This document shows, in pieces, positions 1 to 12,954 of a DNA stretch of 64,000 nucleotides (position 1 is its first letter; the number at the start of each line of letters is the position of its first letter). The notes under the pieces were generated by a model. That model saw only the letters and a program-made list of their open reading frames with translations, made no database searches and had not been told where the DNA came from. Location: contig NC_133772.1 in the NCBI RefSeq assembly GCF_003597395.2, forward strand, positions 144,383,999-144,447,998. Reading direction: 5' to 3'. The position numbers and the translations under genes were made by a program. This stretch comes from Chelonoidis abingdonii. Taxonomy: Eukaryota > Chordata > Testudines > Testudinidae.

Positions 1-80
1 AGGTGGTGCACTTAACAAGGTGCATTAGACTCAGTGGTGTCTAGTTAATGGTGCCCTTCCCTAGGAATCAGGAGACCTGG

Positions 81-899
81 TGTCATAAACAGATAGTTAA
101 GGGTTAATGCCTCTTTTACCTGTGAAGGGTTAAGAAGCTCAGTAAGCCTGGTTGACACCTGACCAGAGGACCAATAAGGGGAGAAGATACTTTCAAATCT
201 TGGTGGGGGAAAGTCTTTTGTTAGTGCTTTTTGTTTTGGGGGTTGTTCGCTCTTGGGACTAAGAGGGACCAGACGTCCAATCAGGCTCTCAAATCTTTCT
301 GAATCAGTCTCTCATGTTTCAAACTTGTAAGTAACAGCCAGGCAAGGCGGGTTATCTTATTTTTGTTTTCTCAACTGTTAAATGTTCCTTTTGCTGAAAG
401 GATTTACCTCTGTTTGCTGTAACTTTGAACTAGACTAGAGGGGGTTCCTCTGGGCTATAGGAAGCTATTACCTGTAAAGTATTTTCCTTCCTTGATTTGA
501 CAGAGATGATTTTTTACCTTTTCTTTCTTAAAAAAGCTTTCTTTTTAAGAACCTGATTGATTTTCTTGTTTAAGATCCAGGGGATTGGGTCTTACTCACC
601 AGGAAAAAAAAAAAAAAAAAAAAAAAAAACCTGGTGGAAAAATGTGGTGTCGAATGTTAAATTCTCCTTGTGTTAAGACCCAAGGGGTTGGATCGGTGTT
701 CACCAGGAACTTGGTGAAAAAGCCTCTCAAGGCTGCCCAGGGAGGGGAAGGTTTTGGGAGGACAGGAAGTGTTCCAGACACTGAAATTTATGGATGCTGG
801 CAGTGTTACCAGATCTAAGCTAGTAATTAAGCTTAGAAGTGTCCATACAGGTCCCCACATCTGTACCCTAAAGTTCAGAGTGGGGGAGGAACCTTGACA
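81..899. mobile_element. Solo LTR, family A copy 1, 5-bp TSD CCTGG
   Basis: The 819-bp element begins TGTCATAAAC and ends TTGACA, the usual TG...CA ends of an LTR. It is flanked by identical 5-bp duplications, CCTGG at 76-80 and at 900-904. No internal retroviral region follows, so it is a solo LTR left by recombination between the two LTRs of a provirus. A second member lies at 23290-24244 with the same start, the shared block 'acctgaccagaggaccaat' and a shared 3' end. A 26-base poly(A) run sits inside at about 603-629. A 5-bp duplication fits an endogenous retrovirus; the class cannot be set without the internal genes. Confidence 0.85.
603..629 (+). repeat. Poly(A) tract inside LTR A1
   Basis: An uninterrupted run of about 26 A, absent at the matching place in the second family member. 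It is the source of the lysine-rich open frame here, which is not a gene. Confidence 0.9.
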
Positions 900-1565
900 C
901 CTGGGTTCTAATCTTGGCACTGCCATGTATCTGTTTCCCCTCCTGTCTGACTTGTGTGTTAGACTGTAAGCTTTTCCGGAGCAGGGACTTTCTCTCATGG
1001 GTTATCTGTTCAGCAGCCAGCACAGAGCTCATCAAAGTTTAGGCACGACTGTACTATGATCATTATTTCTGTTGTGTTGAAATTTATTCTGATATTTTCA
1101 AAATATAACCCAGCCTGGGTAACCATGTGGACATTTTGGTTTTTATGTAAGGGCCAGAGACCAGGGTCTAACTCAACAATGAACCTCAGGGCCAGCTTTT
1201 GGATGGTATGTAGAGGCCTAACTCCCATTGATTTCAATGGAAGTTAGGTGTTTAAATACCCCAAGGCCAGGCCAGGCTTTTAAAAGTATGTCTGCAATGG
1301 AGCGGCAAGGAGTCATTTCCAGCTTGAGGCTGACATCCCTCTGCTAGCTCTGCCTGAGCAAGCTTGCTAGCAAGAGAAGTACAGCTGCGGTGATGAGAGG
1401 GGCTAGATATGTACTCGGGGTGGCTAGCCCATCCTGCCATGGCCACACTGCTATTTTTAGTTTGATCAGAGTTAGCATGGGTGTGTATCCTCAAGCTAGA
1501 AATAATACCTTCCAGCACCAGTGTAGACACATCTGTAGATTGAGAAGCCCAGTGCCGCTCCCACC

Positions 1566-1688
1566 TAGGGTTACCAGATGTCCCAATTTTATAGGGACAG
1601 TCCCAATTTTGGGGTCTTTTTCTTATATAGGCTCCTATTACCCCCGATCTCCATCCCAATTTTTCACACTTGCTGTCTGGTCACCCTA
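1566..1688. mobile_element. TIR MITE, copy 1 (about 120 bp, TA flanks)
   Basis: The ends are inverted copies, GGGTTACCAGA on the left and TCTGGTCACCC on the right, each bordered by TA. The interior has 'tataggctcctatta' and two 'cccaatttt' blocks. The same element recurs at 27283-27407 and 40950-41071. It is too short to code for a transposase, so it is nonautonomous. TA flanks would fit a Tc1/mariner-type target, but the TA could also belong to the element end. Confidence 0.8.
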
Positions 1689-1915
1689 CTCACACAGCTT
1701 GTGCTGGATGGCAGATTGATCCCGGTAGGAGACTCAACTCAGGGACTTGCTTAAATATTGAATTTCATATGACCTACCCTAGACTTAGCAGTAAGCAGGC
1801 ACTTTAGTAAATACCTACTTCTTACGTTCACCCAGAGAACTTTCTCTAATGAAGGATCACACGATTAGCTACGATTAGCTAATAGCACACGATTATTGTT
1901 TGTGTTGTGGTGGGG

Positions 1916-2015
1916 CCTCTGGATCCCATTGTCAGGGGTCAGAGGCCCACTGCATTAGGTGCTGACAAACGCAAGTAGATGGTTCTGTCCCAAAGAGCTT
2001 ACAACTAAGATGAGA
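1916..2015 (-). repeat. MIR 3'-tail fragment
   Basis: 'aaagagcttacaa' preceded by a decayed 'ggtgctgacaaac' block is the reverse complement of the MIR 3' section (TTGTAAGCTCTTTGGG...). The same module, in the same orientation, surrounds the element at 21853-22286. Confidence 0.55.
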
Positions 2016-4680
2016 GACAACAGCTGGAGATGGAAGCACACGGTAGTCAGCCTGATAAGCACTGGTCACTGTGAACAGCAAAATGCCTACAGGCGGGCAT
2101 TCAAATGTCAGGCTCACCCAGGACATTCCTAGCTCACTGTTAGCATATTAAGCCATGAAGTTTTAAATACTGTATTTATTGGCACATTTGATTTTATGGT
2201 AGGAAATAAGCTGGAAAGTGTAAAGAAAGAATAAAACTGCTTTATATTCTCACTAACACAAGCTATCATGGGATCATACAGTAAAGTTGATATGAAAACC
2301 TCATTACTGTCTTTCTCTTGCCAAGGGTATTTTACTGATTATTAGCACTTAGTTAATTGGTTCCTGTGGCCTGCTCCAGATTATTTGTTTCCTAGTTCTG
2401 CCTCTCTCATTTTAGAAGTGAGGGGCACAATCTGTTTCCTGGCCAGGGTTTCTTCTTGAGAGAACTGCATGGGAGTCATTCAGGCAAGAGAAGGTTTTGG
2501 GAAATAATAGACTAGCATGATGCTGTTGTCACTGAGCAATGTTCAATTAAACAGGCTCATGCTATAGAGTGTCTTGTCAGGTGCAGGATTATAATGGATT
2601 AAATCATTAATTTCTAAAGCGGCATTGAGAGGATGTCACCCTTCTGATCACACATGCCAGAATCTTCACAATCCACATGTAGAGGTGCAAGGCATCCCGT
2701 GAACAGGGCACAGGGCAGGTCTATGCACTGCTTACAATCCTATAGCCATGTAGCCACTTAATGAGCATCCCCGCATGGCCAGAGGTCACTTTAGAGCATC
2801 CTGCCTCTGTTTTTCCCCCTCTTCAGGGCCCTTTAAGAACTCACAGCTCAAAAGGGTTTCAAGCAATGCCCATAGCAGGTCCCATTTCTTTAGTCTTCTG
2901 CTACATACTGGTCCTCTAGGCTCAAGCTCTGTTCAGTGCCTCTCTCCTAATTAATTCAAAAATAAACACAAAACACAAACTCACACAGTCTTCACCTCAG
3001 CTGGCCATTGGAGTCTCTTCCAACCCTCTCTGCTTCTTAGCTTTTTCCCTCCTGACCCAGGGCCCTGCCTCAGCCTTCTTGCTCCAGGAAGTATCTACAG
3101 ATACAGCAGCAGTCTCCTGAGCTTCCCCCCACTTTCCTGCAACCTCCTTCCTTCTTTATCAACCCAGCTGTGGTTCATTCTGTAATCAGGGCTGGGTTAG
3201 CCCCAGGCTCTCCAGGCCATGGGCAAGCCAGCCTGTTACATCCCCTAAATTGGGCTAGATGGAATTTAAGTGATACATAGACATTGTGCTGGCCCCCTGG
3301 GGATGTCGATTTGTGCTGGCCTCTCTGTGGTCCCACTGAAGTCAAAAGGAGTTTGATTAGGGAGAAAGTCTGCAAAGTTTATGTCAGGAAGAAGCACAAA
3401 CACCATTCCCTGTTCCTAAAACTGCAAAACCTGCTGCAGTTTTTACATCTGGTTTAGCAAGAATTGGATCCTCCATGTGCACGTGGAGTCACATTTCTTC
3501 AGAACTACTTATCTAGCACCAGCCTGACACTTATAGTTCAGTGCTGATCACCCTGATCCATGGCATGCTTTCCTGTGCACAACACTCATCCGCTGTGGGA
3601 CAAATTCAGCCCTGGAGTAAATGGGCACAGAGCCACTGACTCACGATATTGAAACCCTGCTTACCGCAATGCTGAATATGGCCACTAGTGTCTGTAGGTG
3701 ATGAATGGGGGACATAGAATATGGCAGAGCAGGCTTTGTTTGGGAAGACAGGATGAATCTCTCAGTCTAACAGATCAAGTATGGCAGTTTAACCCAAGAG
3801 TGCATTTTCCATTATTGTTCCCTGCTTTAGCCGCGCAACCCAATTGACTTTAATGGTAGACAAGCACCTCAAAGACTGCGCAACTTGGAAAGTCTATCCT
3901 CTGACGTCAAAAAGAATGTATCAGATTGAAAACAAATTAGGAATCCAGCCATCTCTCTTGAAATAAGAAAACATATATAAGAGGAAAAACATTTTTGATC
4001 TTTCTTTCACAGGAAACTACAGAGCAAAGCTGAAAAGCAGAGCTGGCTTTCATCTGGGTAGACCATTGTAACTTTCCCCCAGTAATGTATTTATTAATAA
4101 GTTCATCAAAATCACAACCTTTCATTACATTTAAATAGTAGATTTGTTTGTGCAGCTGCTGATAAGACATTTAATCAATGGAATTCAATGGAGGAGAATC
4201 ACAATTCTTATGAGTCACCACCAACAGCAGAGGCATTTCAGATTTGTTCTGTACCTAACATGACAAGCCACTCAACTCAATTTGGAACCAGCCTTTACTT
4301 TCTGGCTTTAATGTTTATTCATAAAACTGGATATTGGAAAGATCTTGTAATACCAACTGATCCTTAAAATAGTTGGTGTTTGTGCAGAAAGTGGTCTAAC
4401 GTGTTGAATGTGTCAGGCGTAAGGGTATGATCTGAAGCCCATTGAAGCTGAAAGGAGTTATTCTCTGATGAGTAAGTGATGAAAGAGAAGCAACGTAGCG
4501 GGGCAGAGTATTGATAAGAGAAAGAAGCATAGTACAAGAGTCAGAAATAATGGGATTGAACTCAGCAGAAATCATAGAGAGAGCAAGAATTGAACGATAG
4601 GAAGGGGAATCTCAAAAGAGAGAGAGTGAGGAATTGGGCCAAAGGAGGAGACTCTGAAGAAGGAAGCAATAGCCATGAAC
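2016..4680. other. No gene or recognised repeat; single-copy-looking DNA
   Basis: Both strands carry frequent stops, and the frames of 66-77 residues have no recognisable domain. A common turtle phrase ('acaaattcagccctgg' near 3600) hints at very old repeat remnants. I see no promoter or RNA gene. Confidence 0.5.
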
Positions 4681-5033
4681 AGGGCCGGCTTTAGGCCTAT
4701 TCCATCAATTCCCCCGAATTGGGCCCCTCGCCTCATAGGGCCCTGTGCCCAGTGAGAATCCCTTCCCTGGCTAGAGGCGCCTTTTTAATTTTTACTCACC
4801 TGGCGGCGCTTCAGGTCTTCAGCAGCACTTCAGCAGCGGGTCCTTCAGTGCCGCTGAAGACCTGGAGTGAGTGAAGGACCCGTCGCTGAAGTGCCACCAA
4901 AGACTTGGAGCACCACCCGGTGAGTATAAACCCCACGTGTTTTTTAATGTATTTTTTTTTTCAGTCATCCCTGCCGGGGCCCCATTGAAACTGTTCAAAT
5001 TGGGCCCCGCACCTCCTAAAGCTGGCCTTGCCC
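4681..5033. mobile_element. GC-rich nonautonomous DNA element with TIR-like ends
   Basis: The left end 'agggccggctttagg' and the right end 'cctaaagctggccttgccc' are near-inverted copies. The interior contains 'cttcagcagcacttcagc' and its near-inverse 'ctgaagtgccacc', so the element is largely self-complementary. I see no clear TSD. I recall this as a common turtle repeat; the superfamily (possibly hAT) is uncertain. Similar CTTCGGC/GCCGAAG language recurs in the element at 59545-60237, suggesting kinship. Confidence 0.6.
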
Positions 5034-6440
5034 TTCCAGTTCTAGGTGATAGGTATATCTCCAATTATTTTTTTTATTATTATGCAGCTTGCTAAGCATT
5101 TACTCACTTGCTGTGTTACCTGCACAGTTTTGGGGGCTTCCATCCCCTTCCCAGGGCCCAATGGCTCTCTACGGATTAACAGGACCTTTTCCCAGTAAAG
5201 GAGCTTTTATCTCACAGTTAACATTCTTAAACATGTACAAGTATTTATTAGCAATTAGCAATCAATCAACAGAATACACACGTCAAGCATCTAATGCTCG
5301 CCACTCCCAATAAAGCAGATGAACATCTCCGAGTGGCCAGTCAGGATTCGATCTTGTCCAGGACTCTGGCTTCCACACAGTCTAGTCATGCAGGGGTTAA
5401 AAATCCTAGCAGCTTTGATCTTGAGCTGCACCCCAGAGTTAAGTTCCAATGAGCTCGTTTCCTGACCCTCATTACATAATTAAAGTGAGAGTTTTCTTAT
5501 CAATACCTTAAGCAATTATTCTCCTCAAAGCATAGCTGTGTTACAACAGTAAGCAATCATTTTCACTATACAGGGGTTCACATGCCTCCTCATTAACTTT
5601 TGTATTTGTCAAAGTTTGTAAAAACTTCTCAAGGTCACTTACATTTGTGCTTCGTTAGAGGGCTACACTTGCAACAGCAAAACCTCAGACTTTTTTATTA
5701 TCAGGAGGAAGCTGTGGGAACTCAAGGCTAGCTGGTCCATTCTCCCCCTGTTCTCATGACTTTGAATATATATCTGACCCTGTTAATAATGCTGGACCTG
5801 CAGCGAATACTTTTCTGTCTGCCTATGTCAAGACCGAATGCTCCTGACTATAGTTTTTGGTTTCACCTTATGGTGGCTGAGCATACAAGATGGCTGCGGG
5901 TTAGCTAAGTCCATACGCAAGATGGCCGTGAGTCCAGGCCTCTCTTTACAGTGGCAATGGGACTCTGCATGAATCAGTGCTCACCAGCCTGAGGAATAGT
6001 TGCACCGTCAAGCCCTAGATTTGCCAGGCTCTTGAAGGGCCAGACTGTGATTGTGACACACATTGAGTAGCACTGACTTCTGTGATGCAACATGCTATTC
6101 AACATTAGTAAGGTTAAGACAGCCTGGTTCCAACTGGTTATCTTCAACCTGTATAGGAAAGAGAACTATTAATGACAGATGTCCAGTGGACACCACTGAA
6201 ATGTCAAAAGCTTTGCCAGCAGGTACCATATAGGATCAGACCGTGATTCCTTCATTCATGCTGAATAGTACCAGCAGCCACGAGGAGTCCCACTGAGGTT
6301 ACCGAGGCTACCTCTGCAGTAAGATGTTTAACACCTGTTGTAAAGAGCAGCAAAGAGGAAGCCATTTATAATGCACAAATTGGTCTTGTGCAAATCAGGC
6401 ATTATGCCATGTATTCTTGAGCTCCAAGCTAGTGATTGGC
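5034..6440. other. Unclassified stretch, possibly containing a decayed LTR
   Basis: No coding sequence is visible. A candidate poly(A) signal (CAATAAAGC near 5309) and an LTR-like composition are present, but I found no matching TG/CA ends or TSD and do not call an element. Confidence 0.35.
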
Positions 6441-6448
6441 TATTTAGA

Positions 6449-6966
6449 CTCATAGACTCATAGACTCGTAGGTCAGAAGGGACCAATAAGCTCATCTAGT
6501 CTGACCTCCTGCACTAAGCAGGCCACAGAACCCTACCTATCCACTTTTATAACAACCCCTAACCCATGACTGAGTTATTGAAGTCCTCAAAATTGTGGTT
6601 TGAAGACCTCAAGCTGCAGAGAATCCACCAGCCTGTGACCCATGCCCCATGCTGCAGAGGAAGACGAAAAACCTCCAGGGCCCCTGCCAATCCGCCCTGG
6701 AGGAAAATTCCTTCCAATATGGCGATCAGCTAAACCCTGAGCCTATGGGCAGACTCACAGCGCACCAGGAAGAATTCTTGCAGTAACTCAGATCCCATCC
6801 CTCAACATCCCTTAGCAGGACCATTAAGCAGACTTATCTGCTGATAATCCAAAATTGCCCAAATTAAACGATCCCATCATATCATCCCCTCCATATACTT
6901 ATCAAGCTTAGTCTTAAAGCCCGATAAGTCTTTTGCCCCCACTACTTCCCTCGGAAGGCTGTTACT
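6449..6966 (-). mobile_element. CR1 LINE 3' fragment
   Basis: The 'actcatagactcatagac' stretch is the reverse complement of the short tandem repeat at CR1 3' ends, and it is followed by 'cagaagggacca' and 'ctagtctgacctcctgca'. Towards 6960 the minus strand still reads as the extreme C-terminus of the CR1 reverse transcriptase ('SGFKTKLDKYMEGM'-like, from about 6945 down to 6880). It is 5'-truncated, as is usual for CR1, and carries stops, so it is dead. Confidence 0.85.
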
Positions 6967-8200
6967 TATATAGAGACACAGAGAATGCTCATGAGTAATA
7001 TAAGGTATTAGTTAGAATGGCCTGGAGGATGACGACTTCTGAGGTTTTGTTGCCACATAGGTCTAAGAGCTCCCGGAACTAAAAGGTCTATTTGATTTTA
7101 AGCATATGGGCAAATTGCATTAATGTTCAAAAAATACTACTGATGGAAAGGAAATGTGTCTAAGGCATGGCCTTTTCATAACCTGTCTGCTTAAGTTATT
7201 TTTGTGCTTGTGTTTGGCTCTATCTGAATAACAAGTTATAATTTTTGTAATGGAAACTCTAAGAAGGAGATAAGTAGGAAAACATTGTAAGGGGAGAAAC
7301 AATGGAAATTGATAGCAAATTAATTTTATTACCAGGATGTGAATCACTGTGGGGAAAATGTTCTGTTTGGAGATATATCTAATTGCAAAGGACACAATGA
7401 AATGATTGGCTGAGCCACTATTTTAAACCCATGCGAAAGTAGTTCAAAGCTGTTTTGATTCTTTCTAGCTGGAAATTTGGAGGGTAATGGAATATGTAAC
7501 TGTCTACATCAATTGGCCACAAGAGTAACATTTGCTGTTAATGGGCTGATGCTAAGCCATATAGCTAACCACAAATTGTAATATGTGCAAAACAAGGGTC
7601 CTATAAAAGCTCGTATCCCACCTTCGGACAGGGTGAGTGGCAGACTAAACCCCAGGGCTGGTGAGTATCACATGTTCTGAGTTTGTTCTTTGATCTTCTA
7701 TGCCTAATCTACAATTAATAAACCAGTTTGAGCTTGATCATATGATGTCTCATTAATCAATAATCAGAATGAACCCTAGTGACAGTTTCCAGAAACATTC
7801 TTTTGCACTGGAAGAAAAACAAAATTTTTTGAACGTTTTCGTGAAATGGAACTGCATCAAAAAGTCTTGTGGTCGGTCCCTTATCTCTCTGGAGGTGATC
7901 AGAGAGAGAGAGAGAGACTCCACCTTGGACCTCAGGAACCTTCCCATCAAAAATGCTGTCAAAATAATACATCTCCACAAATCATTTCAGCTTCAACAGA
8001 ATGGTATCGTTTGCCAAAACAATGTTTTGCCACAAAAGTTCCCTGTCTCTCTCGTCAGTGATTGTTACTGTCTTGCAGTCTACCCCAGAGTTACCATGAT
8101 TGTTTCTTCCTCTAAACAGAGGGAAATTATTGTAGTGCCAAAATCTCAGGTAGCTTTGTGTGCTGTGGAATTGGCAACTATGGAAATAGCAACCAGTGTA
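6967..8200. other. No gene; possible isolated LTR-like promoter and poly(A) signal
   Basis: Around 7601-7612 'cctataaaagctc' looks like a TATA box. 'attaataaacc' near 7717 could be a poly(A) signal about 110 bp downstream, the spacing seen in LTRs. No TG/CA ends or TSD were found. A (GA)n microsatellite lies at about 7904-7918. Open frames at 7769-8209 (146 aa) and opposite have no known domain. Confidence 0.3.
7904..7918 (+). repeat. (GA)n microsatellite
   Basis: About seven GA units in a row; short and of no evident function. Confidence 0.85.
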
Positions 8201-11200
8201 AGAGTCTGACCCCACCCGCTCACCCCCCTGCTTACAGCACCAGGTTCTGTCCCTCCCTGCTCACCCAGGGGAGCAGTTACTCAGAGGAGCAGTACCATGG
8301 AAGTCAAAGTGCTTATTCGTGCAGATAACTGCTCCCCAGTGTCAGTAAGGAAGGCACAGTCTGCCTGTAATTAATAACTATAATACACTCAAAGGCACCT
8401 GCTGGTCACTAAAGGGCAAAACTCCCATTGACTTCCATGGAAGCTGGAGCTGGCTGTGGTGTGTTCAGATATCTTAACCCCCCACTCCAAGCATGTGTAC
8501 AATAGTTTGGTGCTTGGAAACTATTTTGAAGTCTTTGGGCGAGATTCTGCTAGCCTTGCTGATGCAGCGCAGTACCTTACTCCATGAGCAGGTACACTGA
8601 GATCATGGAACTGCTTTCACCTAAGCTGCTATTCACCATGAATGAGGGTAGAAAAAAACAGTCCTTAGCTCTCTAAGCACTGACTGAGCCTATGAAAGGA
8701 CTGGCTGTGGGCGGAAATCACTGTATTGTAAGGTGCCCAGACACATGAACCAAGCGGGTCAGCTGGTGAGATAAAGGGCTGTTTTATGATGGTTGAAAGC
8801 AAGCAGACTAAAGCTTTAAGGAAGCCATAAAATATTTAATTACTCCAGATTTTCATTTTAGACAGCAGAGAGTTATGTTTTCAAGTCCATCTGCCCATAG
8901 TTCCATTAATAAAATAATTCAAAAGTCATCTGAGAGAAAATCCAGTGTAAAGCCTGAGCTAAAGAGGATGGCTCAGAAGTGCCCCAATAATTAATTTCCC
9001 TCCCACCTCCCTTAAATAAACGATCGCTAAAGATCCAATTGCATCAGGCTAAGTACCTCCACTGTCTGCGTAGGAAAGGGCTGCAGAGACTAGATGGATG
9101 TGCTGCGTACAGGAGGAACGCTGTGTTTCAGCGATTTTCACAGATCCGAAAAATACCAGAACAAAATACGTTACGTAAAATGGCTTGAACTCCATGGCTT
9201 CCATTTTTTGGCCTGTGGCAGCCACACAGAGTTTGTTTTTTTTTAAATCTAGGACATATCTTTAAAATAGATTTTTATAAGCTACATTTAGCACCAGTGC
9301 CGGGGGCTAAAAATCCTTCTGTCATCTCTACGTGGGGATACCCAGGTCTCGAGTCCATTGATGGGGAGTAAATGACACTTACTCACCTGCTTACTCCCTC
9401 CTGGAAAGAGATGAGCAGGGAATAGGAGGAACCTTTTTTCCCCCTATTACTTGTTGATCATAGAGGCTAAGCCAATGCTGGAAGGATATGGGGATGGGCA
9501 TAGACCAGAGCAAATTACTATCCCCCAGGAACAAGGAGAAATTGTGACTCAGAGGCATGTCCTTGAGTTTGTACTATCTGGCTGGTTTTAGAACAATTAC
9601 TTGTAGCTCATATTCAGCGAATAATAATAAGCTCCAATTAATATTCATTACAATAGCAAAATCGACTGATGTCCCATGTCAGCACAGAAATTCTACCTGG
9701 TGGAAAATTGACTGCCAATGTTTACATGTTATAATTGCACAGAGAGTCCGGCAGTGGAGAAACAGCTCAAGAAATCATTCATGAGATGCAAATTTGGAAG
9801 AATTTGCGCTAACACTTGGTAATGCTATGTACTATAGACAGTACTGTTTGCCTCAAACAGATTGCATTGTGTGATGAGTTAGAATTTGCAAGATTGTTTG
9901 CTCTGTGTTGTACGACAGCAGTCTTTAAACTCCACTGTTGTGGAATGTGCTTTCCCTATTACATGTGAGTAAACAAAACATTTGATTTAATCATCTGGGC
10001 CAGGTCATTTCATTACAGCAATATCTTAGTGGCTGAGTAGGAAACGTGGGGAAAGTGTAATGCTTACTTTCAGTAGTGTTGTCCAATGAATTGACATTTA
10101 GGTGTCAGAAAAGTCAGTTTCTGATGAGATAAAGCATACAGTCATTTAATTTCATTTACAACGTTTATTATAATGTCATAGATGCTAGCAGCAGAATATG
10201 TTGTTTTGGTCTTTGAATTGCAGCATAATAGGTACTTTCGTTCAACAATTTCCAACTTCTGCACATTTCAGAAAATGTAGTGCTGCTTTAAAGATGGTGT
10301 CAGTTTTTTAAAATATAGGCTGCTTTTAAATGTATCAATGTAGCTGCAGCTAAGAAAATAAATCTAATTATAAACTCATTCACTTTTGAACTATCCTTTT
10401 AACTGTGAATATTAAATCAGGATAGCTATATATATCTCTTAAAATAGTCTAGTAAGATTTACAGCAGTTCTAAAGTTTTGATCTTCTACAAATTATCTCT
10501 AAGTCCTGCTGGTGATTTTCATTTTTAGGTCAGTCTTTTAACTGTAGTGATTTTGCTGTCACATGGCTGTTTTAAAATTAATTGGGAGATCATATTACCA
10601 GAACAAGTGAACACCAAAAAAGGATTTTTTTTTAAAAAATTGGCGTAATTTAAAAAGATAAAATTAAATGAGAAATGCAGTCACTGAACGACTAACTCCC
10701 AAAAGCTTTGGCCTTTGAATGCAATCTGAGCAGTTCACTTTCAGCACAAAGAATTTTTCAAATTTCAAAATGTCAACAAATGTTGAAAGTTCAAATTTTG
10801 AAGAAAATGCAATTTTTTCACTATACATTTTGCTACATTTCTCTCCCTTTTTTGGTTCATCTGTAATGGTGGTGATTTTTGTTTGTTTGTTTAGTTTCTT
10901 TCAAATTTAAAAGATTGAAAATTTTCTGAAAAAAAGAGGTAAAATGTTTTGAAAAAAATTCTGGTGATTATTCACCCTTTCTTTTCCTCAATCAGCTCTA
11001 GGAACACTACAGGTCTGGAATAAAAGATGGAATATTTTATTTAAGAATAAAATATTCAATATCCTTCAAGATATCTCAAAAGCTTTTCAGCCTGGAGGGA
11101 AAATGCTGGTGCTTTTTTGAGCTGTCCTTTGCTGTGAGCTTTCTTGCCTCTGAATGATCTCCCCAAAATTTTCATTAATCAAAGATCAGGAAAAATAATG

Positions 11201-11925
11201 TTTTTACCATTGACAAAAATACTTTTTGTATGGAAAATGTTGTTGTTGCTGTTAAAATATGATTCTGTTTCTTAAAAGACACACACACAGAAAAGGGGAG
11301 AGATGAAAGAACAGCCAAAATAGAAAAATGCAGATTCTGTCTCTGATGCTGACTCTTACTTGCATTCTCACTGCTGGAAAAACAGAGGCCTGGCACACAG
11401 TCTTATCAGCCCCTTCAAAACCTGGCACAGTTGTACCAGCATCAGATTGTTTAGGTCATTGCATTTAGCTGCCTCTTTGCTCACTGCATACAGCACTGTT
11501 GCAAACTATACAGTACTGGCCAGTTAAGCCAAACTTTCATTAGACAGAGGGCACATGATGAAAAATAGGAAAGAAATAATGTGCGGAAGGAAAAGCATAC
11601 CTGGGGGAAGGATTGACAGCAGAAACCAAGTCTACCGTCCCAACTGGCGGTTGGGATTTAGCTGACGCCACTGGAGGTGCCAATATGATTTGGATTCCTT
11701 TCTTTGGCTGGTCTGGTCAGGGCCTCCCTCGATCAGGATGACAAAGGCTAGATAGTGCACTGGTGGATTCCAGGTCCTAGGAGATGGTAAGGATGGCAGC
11801 AATGATGGTAAATCTTGCTTATTTCCTCTTCTTTCATCTTTTAGCCCGCAGTTGATGTCAGACAGCTTGGTTCTCCCCTCAAAGTCTTTTTTAAGGACCC
11901 TAAAAGGGAGTGATGGGTGGACTAG
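8201..11925. other. AT-rich single-copy DNA, no gene seen
   Basis: No repeat family or exon is recognisable. The block 8810-9060 ('ccaataattaatttcc' and neighbours) has homeodomain-type ATTA sites and no repeat character, so it is a weak candidate for a conserved noncoding element. A short (AC)n run lies near 11279-11288. Confidence 0.4.
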
Positions 11926-11929
11926 CCCA

Positions 11930-12205
11930 TTCCCTCATTATTGTGTCCACCATTAGGCCTAATTTCCGCACACACCGAATTGGGTCCATTGATTCCCAGT
12001 CCCACACGTCTCATGTTTACCAGGCATGGTTTTAATGCAGTCCTGGAGTATATTAATAGACCTTTTTGTTTGGATTAACTAGTCTTTCTGTGTCCCTTTT
12101 GTGCCCTTCCCCATAAGTTATTGTGACATTTTGTGAACTTTCATTTACTTCCTACAGCTGAACTTACAGTTAGAGAACATTTGTAGGCCCAACTATTACA
12201 ACTAC
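11930..12205 (+). repeat. Unclassified interspersed repeat, copy 1
   Basis: Shares 'ttaggcctaa', 'attgggtccattga'-type text, 'ttttcccat/ccccataag' and 'catttgtaggcccaact' in the same order with 40285-40452 plus 41284-41425. The two copies share orientation and are moderately diverged. Similarity upstream of 11930 is weak, so the true 5' limit is unknown. There is no coding frame. Confidence 0.6.
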
Positions 12206-12604
12206 TCCCAGGTCACTTAGGCTCAGGGGACACATGCATTGTGATCCCTAACTTTTGGGCACCTAATCACTAGACCAACACTCCCATCCACAAAAGCTGA
12301 ATTTGACGCTTGGGCTCCCTTATATGATGAACAGGGAGAAATGGGAATCTGAGAATCCACCCAAGCAAGCTGAACAGGGAGTCACCTGCACTAGCCAATG
12401 GGATATACCAATAAGAGCGGTGTGCCCTAAGCTCCACCCGTTCAGAGAATTGGGTCTCTATATCCAGCTGAAAGGGAGTGCCTATCTCTACTAGTGATCC
12501 ACAGCCGGGGACCCGGTCTCCAGAACTCAGGTGGATACGTCATTTCTTGGGAGAGTTATTTGAGCAGGCGCCTAACTCCACACAAAACAACAGCAACATA
12601 AGGT

Positions 12605-12690
12605 GGTGGTGCTGGCTGGGCTTATAACTTTTAGCCCAGTGGTCAGAGCACTCACCTGGGGTGTAGGAGATCCATGCTGAAGTCCCTCTT
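12605..12690 (+). repeat. tRNA-like module 1 (forward)
   Basis: 'ttagcccagtggtcagagc' resembles a pol III A box and 'gctgaagtccc' lies where a B box (GGTTCAAGTCC) would be. The cloverleaf is not intact, so this is a tRNA-derived repeat and not a tRNA gene. It is followed at once by a module of opposite orientation. Confidence 0.5.
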
Positions 12691-12770
12691 CTGCTTGAGA
12701 GGAGAGAGGATTTGAAGAGGGTTCTCCTGCCTTTTATGAGGGCACTCTAGCCACTGAGCTATGGGATATT
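12690..12770 (-). repeat. tRNA-like module 2 (reverse)
   Basis: The reverse complement reads 'tagctcagtggctagagtg' (A-box-like) and 'cttcaaatcc' (B-box-like). It lies tail to tail with module 1, so the pair is palindromic in outline. No intact cloverleaf. Confidence 0.5.
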
Positions 12771-12954
12771 CAGCTGTATGATTTCCTCAGGCTCTCCTGT
12801 GGATAAATAATGAAAGTCCATACGGTGCCCAAACCACCAGGCTACAGAGTCAGTCTCACATCTTCTCTCTCCCTCTTTGGCTCAGTGATTCTTTCATTAT
12901 TTATCCAGCGTAGAACAGCTTCAGCAGGAGAGACTGAGGAAGACCCGCATCAGA

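Larger units (their letters stand above)
46..1030 (+). repeat. MIR/CORE-SINE remnant split by a solo LTR
   Basis: The sequence on the two sides of the LTR at 81-899 joins into a typical MIR body: 'caggagacctgg' on the left and 'cctgggttctaatc' on the right, then the 3' part with 'actgtaagc' and 'gcagggact' near 965-990. The LTR therefore landed inside an older MIR. The identification rests on recognising the MIR consensus; divergence is high. Confidence 0.65.

Noticed and set aside
585..818. Lysine-rich 77-aa frame
   Set aside because: Produced by a poly(A) run within a solo LTR.
7769..8209. 146-aa plus-strand frame as an exon
   Set aside because: No recognised domain, overlaps frames on both strands and contains a GA microsatellite.
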